Assembly: GCF_041381155.1 (NCBI RefSeq)
Contig: NC_091135.1
Coordinates: forward strand, 3,055,620-3,119,619
DNA from: Argopecten irradians
Taxonomy: Eukaryota > Mollusca > Bivalvia > Pectinida > Pectinidae
Length of the DNA: 64,000 bases
Direction: 5' to 3'
Positions 1-11,599 of this stretch are shown piece by piece. The position numbers were made by a program, and so were the translations under genes. Positions within the stretch are counted from its first letter, which is position 1. Every line of letters begins with the position of its first letter. A model generated the notes under the pieces. The model was not told the origin of the DNA and made no database searches. It was given only the letters and a program-made list of their open reading frames with translations.

Positions 1-3000
1 TATGACGTATCATAACAAATTGATCTCAATCTTTGTAAGCTTGCTATAAATGCTAGCTAATTAATATGACGTATCATAACAAATTGATCTTAATCTTTGT
101 AAGCTTGCTATAAATGCTAGCTAATTAATATGGCGTATCATAACAAATTGATCTCAATCTTTGTAAGCTTGCTATAAATGCTAGCTAATTAATATGACGT
201 ATCATAACAAATTGATCTCAATCTTTGTAAGCTTGCTATAAATGCTAGCTAATTAATATGACGTATCATAACAAATTGATCTCAATCTTTGTAAGCTTGC
301 TATAAATGCTAGCTAATTAATATGACGTATCATAACAAATTGATCTCAATCTTTGTAAGCTTGCTATAAATGCTAGCTAATTAATATGACGTATCATAAC
401 AAATTGATCTCAATCTTTGTAAGCTTGCTATAAATGCTAGCTAATTAATAAGACGTATCATAACAAATTGATCTCAATCTTTGTAAGCTTGCTATAAATG
501 CTAGCTAATTAATATGACGTATCATAACAAATTGATCTCAATCTTTGTAAGCTTGCTATAAATGCTAGCTAATTAATATGACGTATCATAACAAATTGAT
601 CTCAATCTTTGTAAGCTTGCTATAAATGCTAGCTAATTAATATGACGTATCATAACAAATTGATCTCAATCTTTGTAAGCTTGCTATAAATGCTAGCTAA
701 TTAATATGACGTATCATAACAAATTGATCTCAATCTTTGTAAGCTTGCTATAAATGCTAGCTAATTAATATGACGTATCATAACAAATTGATCTCAATCT
801 TTGTAAGCTTGCTATAAATGCTAGCTAATTAATATGACGTATCATAACAAATTGATCTCAATCTTTGTAAGCTTGCTATAAATGCTAGCTAATTAATATG
901 ACGTATCATAACAAATTGATCTCAATTCTTGTAAGCTTGCTATAAATGCTAGCTAATTAATATGACGTATCATAACAAATTGATCTCAATCTTTGTAAGC
1001 TTGCTATAAATGCTAGCTAATTAATATGACGTATCATAACAAATTGATCTCAATCTTTGTAAGCTTGCTATAAATGCAAGCTAATTAATATGACGTATCA
1101 TAACAAATTGATCTCAATCTTTGTAAGCTTGCTATAAATGCTAGCTAATTAATATGACGTATCATAACAAATTGATCTCAATCTTTGTAAGCTTGCTATA
1201 AATGCTAGCTAATTAATATGGCGTATCATAACAAATTGATCTCAATCTTTATAAGCTTGCTATAAGTGCTAGCTAATTAATATGACGTATCATAACAAAT
1301 TGATCTCTATCTTTGTAAGCTTGCTATAAATGCTAGCTAATTAATATGACGTATCATAACAAATTGATCTCAATCTTTGTAAGCTTGCTATAAATGCTAG
1401 CTAATTAATATGACGTATCATAACAAATTGATCTCAATCTTTGTAAGCTTGCTATAAATGCTAGCTAATTAATATGACGTATCATAACAAATTCATCTCA
1501 ATCTTTGTTTGATCTCAATCTTTGTAAGCTTGCTATAAATGCTAGCTAATTAATATGACGTATCATAACAAATTGATCTCAATCTTTGTAAGCTTGCTAT
1601 AAATGCTAGCTAATTAATATGACGTATCATAACAAATTGATCTCAATCTTTGTAAGCTTGGTATAAATGCTAGCTAATTAATATGACGTATCATAACAAA
1701 TTGATCTCAATCTTTGTAAGCTTGCTATAAATGCTAGCTAATTAATATGACGTATCATAACAAATTCATCTCAATCTTTGTAAGCTTGCTATAAATGCTA
1801 GCTAATTAATATGACGTATCATAACAAATTGATCTCAATCTTTGTAAGCTTGCTATAAATGCTAGCTAATTAATATGACGTATCATAACAAATTCATCTC
1901 AATCTTTGTAAGCTTGGTATAAATGCTAGCTAATTAATATGGCGTATCATAACAAATTGATCTCAATCTTTGTAAGCTTGCTATAAATGCTAGCTAATTA
2001 ATATGACGTATCATAACAAATTGATCTCAATCTTTGTAAGCTTGCTATAAATGCTAGCTAATTAATATGACGTATCATAACAAATTGATCTCAATCTTTG
2101 TAAGCTTTCTATAAATGCTAGCTAATTAATATGACGTATCATAACAAATTAATCTTAATCTTTGTAAGCTTGCTATAAATGCTAGCTAATTAATATGACG
2201 TATCATAACAAATTGATCTCAATCTTTGTAAGCTTGCTATAAATGCTAGCTAATTAATATGACGTATCATAACAAATTGATCTCAATCTTTGTTTGATCT
2301 CAATCTTTGTAAGCTTGCTATAAATGCTAGCTAATTAATATGACGTATCATAACAAATTGATCTCAATCTTTGTAAGCTTGCTATAAATGCTAGCTAATT
2401 AATATGACGTATCATAACAAATTGATCTCAATCTTTGTAAGCTTGCTATAAATGCTAGCTAATTAATATGACGTATCATAACAAATTCATCTCAATCTTT
2501 GTAAGCTTGGTATAAATGCTAGCTAATTAATATGGCGTATCATAACAAATTGATCTCAATCTTTGTAAGCTTGCTATAAATGCTAGCTAATTAATATGAC
2601 GTATCATAACAAATTGATCTCAATCTTTGTAAGCTTGCTATAAATGCTAGCTAATTAATATGACGTATCATAACAAATTGATCTCAATCTTTGTAAGCTT
2701 TCTATAAATGCTAGCTAATTAATATGACGTATCATAACAAATTAATCTTAATCTTTGTAAGCTTGCTATAAATGCTAGCTAATTAATATGACGTATCATA
2801 ACAAATTGATCTCAATCTTTGTAAGCTTGCTATAAATGCTAGCTAATTAATATGACGTATCATAACAAATTGATCTCAATCTTTGTTTGATCTCAATCTT
2901 TGTAAGCTTGCTATAAATGCTAGCTAATTAATATGACGTATCATAACAAATTGATCTCAATCTTTGTAAGCTTGCTATAAATGCTAGCTAATTAATATGA

Positions 3001-3440
3001 CGTATCATAACAAATTCATCTCAATCTTTGTAAGCTTGGTATAAATGCTAGCTAATTAATATGACGTATCATAACAAATTGATCTCAATCTTTGTAAGCT
3101 TGCTATAAATGCTAGCTAATTAATATGACGTATCATAACAAATTCATCTCAATCTTTGTAAGCTTGCTATAAATGCTAGCTAATTAATATGACGTATCAT
3201 AACAAATTGATCTCAATCTTTGTAAGCTTGCTATAAATGCTAGCTAATTAATATGACGTATCATAACAAATTCATCTCAATCTTTGTAAGCTTGGTATAA
3301 ATGCTAGCTAATTAATATGGCGTATCATAACATATTGATCTCAATCTTTGTAAGCTTGCTATAAATGCTAGCTAATTAATATGACGTATCATAACAAATT
3401 TATCTCAATCTTTGTAAGCTTGCTATAAATGCTAGCTAAT
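1..3440. repeat. 64-bp satellite array, about 53 copies
   Basis: Head-to-tail copies of a 64-bp AT-rich unit that begins TATGACGTATCATAACAAAT and ends GCTAGCTAATTAA. Most copies are nearly identical, with a few recurrent variants: GATCTC to CATCTC, CTTGCTATA to CTTGGTATA, ATGACG to ATGGCG. A 17-bp internal duplication of TGATCTCAATCTTTGTT recurs near 1507, 2292 and 2885. Variant positions repeat every 593 bp across 1941-2533 and 2534-3126, so a higher-order block was copied. The array starts at or before the window edge and ends in unique sequence at about 3440. No spacers separate the copies, so it is not a CRISPR array. Confidence 0.97.
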
Positions 3441-4760
3441 GATATAATGGATCATTTGTTCATCTTCATCAATTTTCACTGTTATCTGTTCAGTAAGAAC
3501 CATATCTACTTTTTTTTAATTGAATAACATATTTTATCTTAGCCCTCGTTAGTTAATTTTCAAATTTTCAAAAGACACTCGCTAAATCTCATGTCTTTTT
3601 GAAATTAAAAAAATTACTAACTCGAGTTTGATAAACATGATAAACAACAGCCACTTGTTGGGGAATCTTTATTTACAGCTCAGAATATTTTAAATTAAAC
3701 AGCAGCCATTGGAGACCATATATGGTTTACTTTTTTACTGAATATTTATTTCATTACCTTACCTTATTTTTCCTGCATTAGTTTTGCCCTAATACCTTTA
3801 GTTGTACCATTGATAACTAACAAACTAAACAAACTAATCAAATCACTTTAGTATGTTCTAGTATAAGCATTCAAATGTTCCTTTTCATTGCTTTATAGAT
3901 GAAGTTATGAATGTTTACTCATCTTCAGTTTACATTAATGTTTTATACCTAGCCACCACAAGTGTAAAGTTGTACATAAATTAGATTTTGTAAACATTTC
4001 ACAATGTCTTATTGCCGTGTTTTATATTGAGTATTATCTCTGCATTTAGTTCCAAACTAAGTACTTGAAGTAGAATGTACTGTGTACTTTGTAATAATAC
4101 GGATTTAAGTCTTACCAACCTCATATCAACAAATCTGCACCTCCCGTGTGTATTGCATATACCCTGAAAACATACTTTATGTCATATAATAGACCACAGG
4201 TATTTGCAATTCCTGATAAATGTAGGTCAGTCGTATAAGTACCACTACATGTTATCATTATATCACGTTGTCTTTTTAAAGTACAAAAAGCATGTATATG
4301 CATGTTACTATGTGCAAGGTTACACTGAACAAACATATACTGGGGGTATATCCAAAACGGTTCCTAGTAAGCATTTAGTGTTATTGGATCGGTTCAATTA
4401 CTGTATATGGATTTAGGCTAGAAATAATCAACCAAAATGTGTATTGATCATTATCAAGACAGATGCAAATGTAACAGTTGTTCGAACATCCTTAGTATTA
4501 TACGAGATAGGTTTAATGTAATGCGGTTACCTATATGTATGCAACGCCTTAAGTAAATTAAAATAGATTTTATAGGCTATAAGTTTCTATTGGAGTCTCT
4601 GTAGTGTTCTTCCATAATCGTTAATTTATGTTGTTGGTCAATGGAAATATATCAATGTTAATTACATTATGAATGTATAGGATTCGGACAAGAATGTATA
4701 CATTTTGTCATTAATTTAAGATTGACACATATTTTACAGCAGAACAACATCATATAGTAT
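3441..4760. other. Unassigned AT-rich DNA
   Basis: No exon with credible splice sites and no recognisable element was found. Short open frames near 4121-4416 overlap on both strands and resemble nothing known. Confidence 0.5.
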
Positions 4761-4880
4761 ACAGTTGTTGACTGGGGGTGAGGGCAACAGACGATTTGTT
4801 GGACCCGAAGACAAACTGTTAACAGTTTGTTTGAGGGTCCAACAAATCATCTGTTGCCCGAAAACCCAGTCGATAACTGT
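4761..4880. repeat. 120-bp palindrome (hairpin element)
   Basis: The left arm starts ACAGTTGTTGACTGGG and the right arm ends CCCAGTCGATAACTGT. The two arms pair through GGGCAACAGACGATTTGTTGG and its near complement. The centre is GTTAAC flanked by AAACT and AGTTT. Inverted GTTATACCCC and GGGGTATAAC motifs at about 4885 and 5023 suggest that a larger hairpin or MITE-like element extends to about 5035. No target-site duplication could be fixed by eye. Confidence 0.7.
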
Positions 4881-5035
4881 TTTGTTATACCCCATTGTGA
4901 CGTCACTCCGGTCCAACAGCACATTTTAACAGTCGATTTTAACAGTTCTTTGGACCGCTCGACGGAACAGTTCATTTGTTGGCATTTTTGTTAATAGAGT
5001 TTATATAGGAACTATTTTATAGGGGTATAACAATG

Positions 5036-6179
5036 TTTATTGTTTTCTAACGCTAACGTGAAGCTGATGTTATTTTTTTCAAAATATCTATAGTGTAAAA
5101 TCAAAACCAAAACAGCCTATAGAATTAGTTAAATTGTAGAGCCAAATATACGCCTGACAACTCTAAACACAGGTTCAATTATATATCACAGAAAGAGAAC
5201 ACATAGTACATGTATTTACAGATTTGTGTTAACTCATACAAAGTAAATGTATTTCTAGAGAGATGAGTAATATCTATACAGTGTGTTATACAGATTGTAT
5301 GCGTAATATGTAAGTATTAGATATACACATATAATCATAGGTACGAACAGCACATGAGGTACACATGATAATGCATGCACTACGTTAATGATTTCCGACA
5401 ATAAACATGAACTGTGTTGTTTGAAGTCCATTAACGCCTCAAAACAACCGTAAATTAAATTAACTAAATTAACCGTAAGCATTGATCTTGACAGTAAGTT
5501 AAACGACTTAAGTATGTCATCAATAATATACGGGTGTCATTCATTTCAACTATAAAATAGGTTTATATACAATGTATACACACACTGATACAATTGCACT
5601 TCGCACATTGGAACCACGCTAAAACACACACCCCTTTTTAGTCGTTTGAAGACAAATAAAACGTAAATTCAATCTGTATGTAGAATTATAATTAATTGAG
5701 TACTTATTATAATACTAATTATAATAAATTATCACATACCTTCTGAACACAAAGAATTTGGTCCATTATATAACCTTTCGCTTCCACAGTCACTTTAAAA
5801 ACATCTGTTCACTTTACCGAAATCTTCCGCTTAAAAAGTAGCCCTTGACTTCATTGAACAAACTTCTAATTGTTATTTGTCTCATGGAAAAATCAACTGC
5901 GATGGAAAGAGGGTGCTGATAGCAGAAGAATAATTTTCTCGCCGTTCGGTGACCCAGGGGCATTAAGTATGCGGCGCATGAATATCGTTTAATTATCGTA
6001 ACTGTGGATGACAAATGTAATCTGCCCTACTTTTCTACGCCTGCCGCTTACTCTCATAAATTAAGTGATAATGAATTTTTAAGCATATTTAAACATCATT
6101 TCCCTGTCATAACACTAAATTCACTTTTTGCTTTTTTTATTCATCAAGACCAAGATTCCCCATATTCATCGAATTGATA
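5036..6179. other. Unassigned DNA
   Basis: Only short, overlapping, low-complexity open frames. Nothing recognised. Confidence 0.4.
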
Positions 6180-8105
6180 CATAATGTACATACTCTATCG
6201 ATACTATGATTCCCTCGGGTCATCATAGTGATGCATACTTCAATCAATACCATGATTCCCCAGGGTTATCGTTCTTATTCAGATTCTAATAATACCATGA
6301 TTCCCCAGGGTTATCGTTCTTATTCAGATTCTAATAATACCATGATTCCCCCGGGTTATCGTTCTTATTCAGATTCTAATAATACCATGATTCCCCCGGG
6401 TTATCGTTCTTATTCAGATTCTAATAATACCATGATTCCCCCGGGTTATCGTTCTTATTCAGATTCTAATAATACCATGATTCCCCCGGGTTATCGTTCT
6501 TATTCAGATTCTAATAATACCATGATTCCCCCGGGTTATCGTTCTTATTCAGATTCTAATAATACCATGATTCCCCCGGGTTATCGTTCTTATTCAGATT
6601 CTAATAATACCATGATTCCCCCGGGTTATCGTTCTTATTCAGATTCTAATAATACCATGATTCCCCCGGGTTATCGTTCTTATTCAGATTCTAATAATAC
6701 CATGATTCCCAAGAGTCATCGTAGTTATATGTTATAGGTATATAATTACCATGATTTCCCCAAGTCATCATAGTCTCAATATCATGATTCACCCGGGTCA
6801 TCGTGGTTATACAGACTCTATCAATAAAACGATTCGCCGGGGTCATCATAGTTATACAGACTCTATCAATAATACGATTCCCTGGGGTCATAGTTATACA
6901 GACTCTATCAATAAAACGATTCCCCCGGTCATCATAGTTATACAAACTCTTTCAATAAAACGATTCCCCCCGGTCATCATAGTTATACAGACTCTATCAA
7001 TAAAACGATTCCCCCCGGTCATCATAGTTATACAGACTCTTTCAATAAAACGATTCCCCCCGATCATCATAGTTATAAAGACTCTATCAATAAAACGATT
7101 CCCCCCGGTCATCATAGTTATACAGACTCTTTCAATAAAACGATTCCCCCCGGTCATCATAGTTATACAGACTCTATCAATAATACGATTTCCCCGGGTC
7201 ATCATACTTATACAGCCTCTTTCAATAATACGATTCCACCGGGTCATCATAGTTATACAGACTCTATCAATAAAACGATTCCTCGGGGTCATTATAGTTA
7301 TACAGACTCTATCAATAAAATGATTCCCCAGGGTCATCAAAGTTATACAGACTCTATCAATAGAATGATTCCCCAGGGTCATCATAGTTATACAGACTCT
7401 TTCAATAAAACGATTCCCCCCGGTCATCATAGTTATACAGACTCTATCAATAATACGATTTCCCCGGGTCATCATAGTTATACAGACTCTATCAATAAAA
7501 CGATTTCACCGGGTCATCATAGGTATACAGCCTCTTTCAATAAAACGATTCCCCGGGGTCATCATAGTTATACAGGCTCTATCAATAAAACGATTCCCCG
7601 GGGTCATCAAAGTTATACAGACTCTATCAATAGAATGATTCCCCAGGGTCATCATAGTTATACAGACTCTATCAATAAAACGATTCCCCGGGGTCATCAT
7701 AGTTGTACAGTCTCTTTCAATAATACGATTCCCCAGGGTCATCATAGTTATACAGACTCTATCAATAAAACGATTCCACCGGGTCATCATAGGTATACAG
7801 CCTCTTTCAATAAAACGATTCCCGGGGTCATCATAGTTATACAGGCTCTATCAATAAAACGATTCCCCGGGGTCATCATAGTTATACAGACTCTATCAAT
7901 AAAACGATTCCCCAGGGTCATCATAGTTATACAGATTCCATCAATAAAACGATTCCCCGGGGTCATCATAGTTGTACAGTCTCTTTCAATAATACGATTC
8001 CCCAGGGTCATCATAGTTATACAGACTCTATCAATATCACAATTCCCTCGGGGCATCATAGTCACACCATCATGCCCCCGGGTCATCGTAGCTATATACT
8101 TACTT
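6180..8105. repeat. 45-bp minisatellite array, two subfamilies
   Basis: About 43 tandem copies. At 6246-6705 roughly ten copies are almost identical and read ATACCATGATTCCCCCGGG plus a TATTCAGATTCT half. From about 6780 to 8040 the copies belong to a second subfamily containing AAAACGATTCCCC, GGGTCATCATAG and TATACAGACTCTATC. Because 45 is a multiple of three, open frames persist on both strands. On the plus strand a 15-residue repeat NTMIPPGYRSYSDSN runs through 6228-6737, and 7320-8111 is also open. There is no signal peptide, splice context or codon bias, and opposite frames stay open equally well, so a repeat is preferred over a gene. The unit is the reverse complement relative of the array at 13196-20285. 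Confidence 0.95.
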
Positions 8106-8202
8106 AAATAATTCATCTATTATTATCATATTTTAAAATATATACTATTATGGAGATACTGACACACATTTTGATTATCTATATAAATAACTTTCTTTTC
8201 AG

Positions 8203-8327
8203 AATGTTACCATTGCACCACATCAAGCGATATCTGTATCTTTACTGCCACTACAGACATTACTCACAAACTTTTCAGATCTTTTAGAAAAAAAAATCAA
8301 TACTGAACTACAAAAACAATTGATCTG
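8203..8327 (+). other. Weak candidate exon upstream of the BEN-like exons
   Basis: The stretch is preceded by a pyrimidine-rich tract and CAG and followed by GGTATAT. One frame is open throughout (starting NVTIAPHQAIS, ending ELQKQLIW) and looks amphipathic. A second candidate exon at 8364-8454 has a good acceptor and donor, but joining the two gives a stop at the junction. These may therefore be alternative exons, decayed exons or chance. No family is recognised. Confidence 0.22.
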
Positions 8328-9003
8328 GTATATATATATGAAATTAATTGCTTGCTTTTATAGACACCAAACAGACCCAGGGCAGTCTTTCAGACAGATG
8401 TACATGTACTTCCGCCAACTCACACTGATTTTCTTCACCCCAGTACATGCCATGGTATGTTAATTGAATTAAATTATATCTAATACCTTATATGGTGTAT
8501 GGGAATGAGAGAGGGCAGTGAACTGAAGTAAAGTTGGGTTTAGGAAAGGTCGTATATATTATAATCACCATGTTGGATTCTTGTCTATTCTTTGAAGTGA
8601 CATGCCAAGTGTCTTTATAGGAATATGATACATTATCTGTATACCCGTGTATATATATATCTGTATAGATTATGGGTAATAATATATAGCTGTGAAGCAA
8701 TATAAGTTCTTTGATATTTACTCCCCGCATTCTTCGCTATAGTTTTTACAAAACATTGTTACATATCAGTCCCTTTATTATGAAAAAAAAGCAGGTACTC
8801 ATATGTTAATTTTCACAAAAAAACAATTGTTATCGATAATTCTTTATCAATAAACTGGTGCACTTTTCAATCCCCCAATTGATGTTTATCTGAATTTTTT
8901 TTAATGAAACACAAGGAATTTTTAGAAAAAGTCTATATTACTTCTTATACAGTATTCATATGTTTCATATCTCTTTTTAATATTGAAATTTAACATTTTT
9001 TAG

Positions 9004-9127
9004 GATTAAGGCCAGATGCCAACCATGCATGTGCACGCCACCAAAGCAAAGGCAACATCAAGAGAAAACTCCAGTCAACAGGGTGCTAAATCCAGTCAAC
9101 AGGGTGCTAAATGATGATGTGAGAGAT
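9004..9127 (+). other. Candidate exon with 21-bp internal duplication
   Basis: Begins after TTTTTTAG and ends at GAGAGAT before a GTAAGT donor. Inside, the 21 bp starting CCAGTCAACAGGG occur twice in tandem (9071-9091 and 9092-9112), giving an SQQGAK-type repeat in one frame and PVNRVLN in another. Immediately beyond, the junction itself is duplicated with the same 21-bp period (GTGAGAGATGTAAG at 9119 and 9140), producing a second donor-like GTAAGA. Which frame is used cannot be decided, and phases with neighbours are not satisfied. It may be a decayed exon of the BEN-like gene. Confidence 0.28.
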
Positions 9128-9317
9128 GTAAGTTCATCTGTGAGAGATGTAAGATCATGAAGTTATGTACTTCATAATCATTTGTAATAAGTTTTGTGTA
9201 CAGATACAATGTTATTAGTTATAGTAACAATAAAAGACTGTCTTCTTCAAAACATTAAATATTAGAATGATAAGTACTGAGTTTTAAAGATAGGAAAAGA
9301 TCAAGCACCAAGAATAT

Positions 9318-9352
9318 AACATGGCCTTGTTAGCTCACCTGGCATGAAGGCC
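9318..9352 (+). repeat. Fragment of a dispersed repeat (TTAGCTCACCTGGC motif)
   Basis: The motif TTAGCTCACCTGGCATGAAGG resembles the end of a hairpin element that I recall as abundant in molluscan genomes. Only one arm is visible here. Naming is from memory and uncertain. Confidence 0.35.
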
Positions 9353-9864
9353 AGTTAAAATCCTTCTTCTTTTGTAGGAATTAAAGAATCTCTTTCTAAT
9401 TTGGTCCGAAACTTATATTATTTATTTTATTTCCTTGTTTTTAAAACATTGTAGAGTTGGAATAAACATATGCAATATAACAATGCAGACAGTGTTGGAC
9501 AATCATTACTACATTTTGCATAGCAAAACAGTACATTGTATGATTATTTATGTAAATATGCCATTTCAGATCATCAGACATACTATTATTGAATGACAAT
9601 GCATTCCTAATGAACATTTCAAAAACTTGCAAATGTTAATATAAGTTCACTTAAATTTGATATTAAATTATCTCGTCGCTTTACATTTGTCATTTGAACA
9701 TTTGTCGAGTAAGTACCTAGATAAATGATTTTGTTTAGTCTTTACAAATAATTTTAAAGTCAAATGAGTTAATAATTTGATAATTTAATAATATGTAGTA
9801 AGATGTAGAGGATCTTTTAATATGTGAATATAGATTTTAATACTAATGTTATGTGAATATACAG

Positions 9865-10006
9865 TGTTCCAACGTATCCTGCATTGGAACCCGATATGGG
9901 GTAAAGTCTCTCTGTGAGGACCTAATGAAAGCCGAGAACAGATGCCGGAAGGTCTCTGCACAGCTGAAGAAGGCTAGAGATTAAATTCAGCAATTGAAGA
10001 ACAATG
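9865..10006 (+). pseudogene. Coiled-coil-type exon with a stop, BEN-like gene remnant
   Basis: Acceptor ATATACAG precedes and GGTATT follows. The frame starting TGT TCC reads a cysteine-containing stretch and then a charged helix (CEDLMKAENRCRKVSAQLKK) typical of a coiled coil. It meets an in-frame TAA near the end (after KKARD) and then continues IQQLKNN. BEN-domain proteins often carry a coiled coil before the BEN domain, which fits the exon at 11097. The stop, together with a phase that does not join the downstream exon openly, suggests a decayed gene. Alternatives are an alternative last exon or an unseen intermediate exon. Confidence 0.35.
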
Positions 10007-10501
10007 GTATTATTAAAACATGCGATTTAAATGTCACCTTATAATAATCTTTAGTTGCATTTTTATGATCAAACCATGTAGTTGAACCAGACAAATCTTT
10101 GGCCATTTCCGAATTACTGAGATATCTTAATATAGGTGTCAGTAAAATTAAGACACTCACTTATACAGAATAGCCTAAAAACTGTTTCCCAAATTTCCTC
10201 TATTGCCTAGTGCAATACATGTACATGTTATGGATACTGAAGTCAATACCGTTTCCATAATGTAAAGTATAGATACCATTACCATGTGACATTCACTTAG
10301 AGTGATAACATTGAAGTATTATTTTTATGGTGTACATAGATACTTAAAATGTTAGTTATGACTATTTTGACTTCACAGATGAAAACACATACCAATGAAA
10401 ATGCAGGTATGGAACTGTGATGTATACCATTAGTCAAGCATACCAAGGTATATGAAGTTAACTCTTCTGAAGCTTGATAATAATATTTTATTATGATTAT
10501 G

Positions 10502-11076
10502 TTAAAGAGACAATTCACTCAGGCTAATTCTTTTACATAACCAAGAAGCCAAATATAGCATAAATGTATTGTTCTACATTTCTTATGAAATATATAACGT
10601 AAAACATTGACAAATTCCTCGACATTGTTAAGTATTTTAATTAATATCGTTCAAATATCAAATCGTTGATCAATACAATTAAGCAGGTACAATATGGACG
10701 CTGTACCCATACCCGAGTCAAAGGCACGCACGTTAAACAAATGAACTACATAACCACTGAGAAGGTGATAAAATGATTTTTAGGCAAGACAATTCACCTA
10801 ACAAGGTAAACACACTACCGTCAGAGCGATTTGAGCAGTTCTGGACAAAAATTGCATTACTCTACGAGCAAGGGACAGGGTTCGGCATACAAGAAGTTTG
10901 ACCACAATGTGTAATGGCGGACAGCGAGCGAGTTTGAACATTTCACACACATGTCACCATCATGGGCATTTCATGCATATCACAGTAAAACCGACTGATC
11001 TAATTTCCATTAGAACTAGTTTTTTCCGATATATGTACAAATTTTAATGTTCTCTTAGACTGAATTGTCCCTTTAA
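10502..11076. mobile_element. 575-bp TTAA-flanked short inverted-repeat transposon
   Basis: The left end reads TTAAAGAGACAATTCACTC and the right end GACTGAATTGTCCCTTTAA, about 16-bp imperfect terminal inverted repeats abutting TTAA at both ends. A TTAA target is the hallmark of the piggyBac superfamily. No transposase frame is inside, so it is non-autonomous. An internal GGCAAGACAATTCACC motif repeats part of the end. It lies in the presumed intron just upstream of the BEN-like exon. Confidence 0.75.
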
Positions 11077-11096
11077 TGTTTTTCTGCCTTTTGTAG

Positions 11097-11299
11097 ATGA
11101 TTGAGCATTTGCCACGTACCGGTGCATATGTGTACCCAAAACACGTCAAGATGGCACAAAAGAAAGTAAAGGGAACCCAAGTAGCGCGGTACGCTATATC
11201 GGTATTCTATACGAATGCAGAGTTGGTTGCTCTTGGGAACTTGTCTGGGGTCCACAGTAAGGAAGGTATGAACCCTACCATTGCAGGAGTAATTGTTGG
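11097..11299 (+). CDS. BEN-domain exon (partial)
   Basis: The exon follows TTCTGCCTTTTGTAG and ends before GTAAGTGA. In phase 0 it encodes about 67 residues: a basic segment (KHVKMAQKKVKG), then QVARYAISVFYTNAEL, a short NLSG and an EGMNPTIAGVIV stretch. This order matches the first half of the BEN domain: a helix with LL..LF, an EEL turn, a LSG motif, then LDP..L..I. BEN domains bind DNA or chromatin partners in the nucleus. The second half of the domain is not clearly seen. A short open stretch at 11470-11585 (RYERQSLSGRGEVFYDNEDP) could hold the C-terminus but lacks a good acceptor. An upstream GTATGA within the exon is an alternative donor. Identification is from family memory and not searched. 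Confidence 0.5.
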
Positions 11300-11599
11300 T
11301 AAGTGAAAGAAAGAAATGTCTTTTTAGATATGCAGCAAAACAATATACATGTATAATGATATCACATTTTTCTAATCATCATTATAGCCTACAATCTAAT
11401 ATGACTGAGTATATGTATAGAGAAATTGCACTGATAAAAGAAACAAACATTAATAATACATAAATCGCTATGAACGGCAAAGCCTCAGTGGCAGAGGTGA
11501 AGTATTCTATGACAACGAAGATCCGTGTTCTGGTGAGCTTGGAGAGAAAGAAGACAGCAGATATATTCTGATGTATTTTATATGTATGTGAATATGAAG

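Noticed and set aside
1-3440. Regular repeats that might suggest a CRISPR array
   Set aside because: Copies are directly contiguous with no unique spacers, and the window is clearly eukaryotic.
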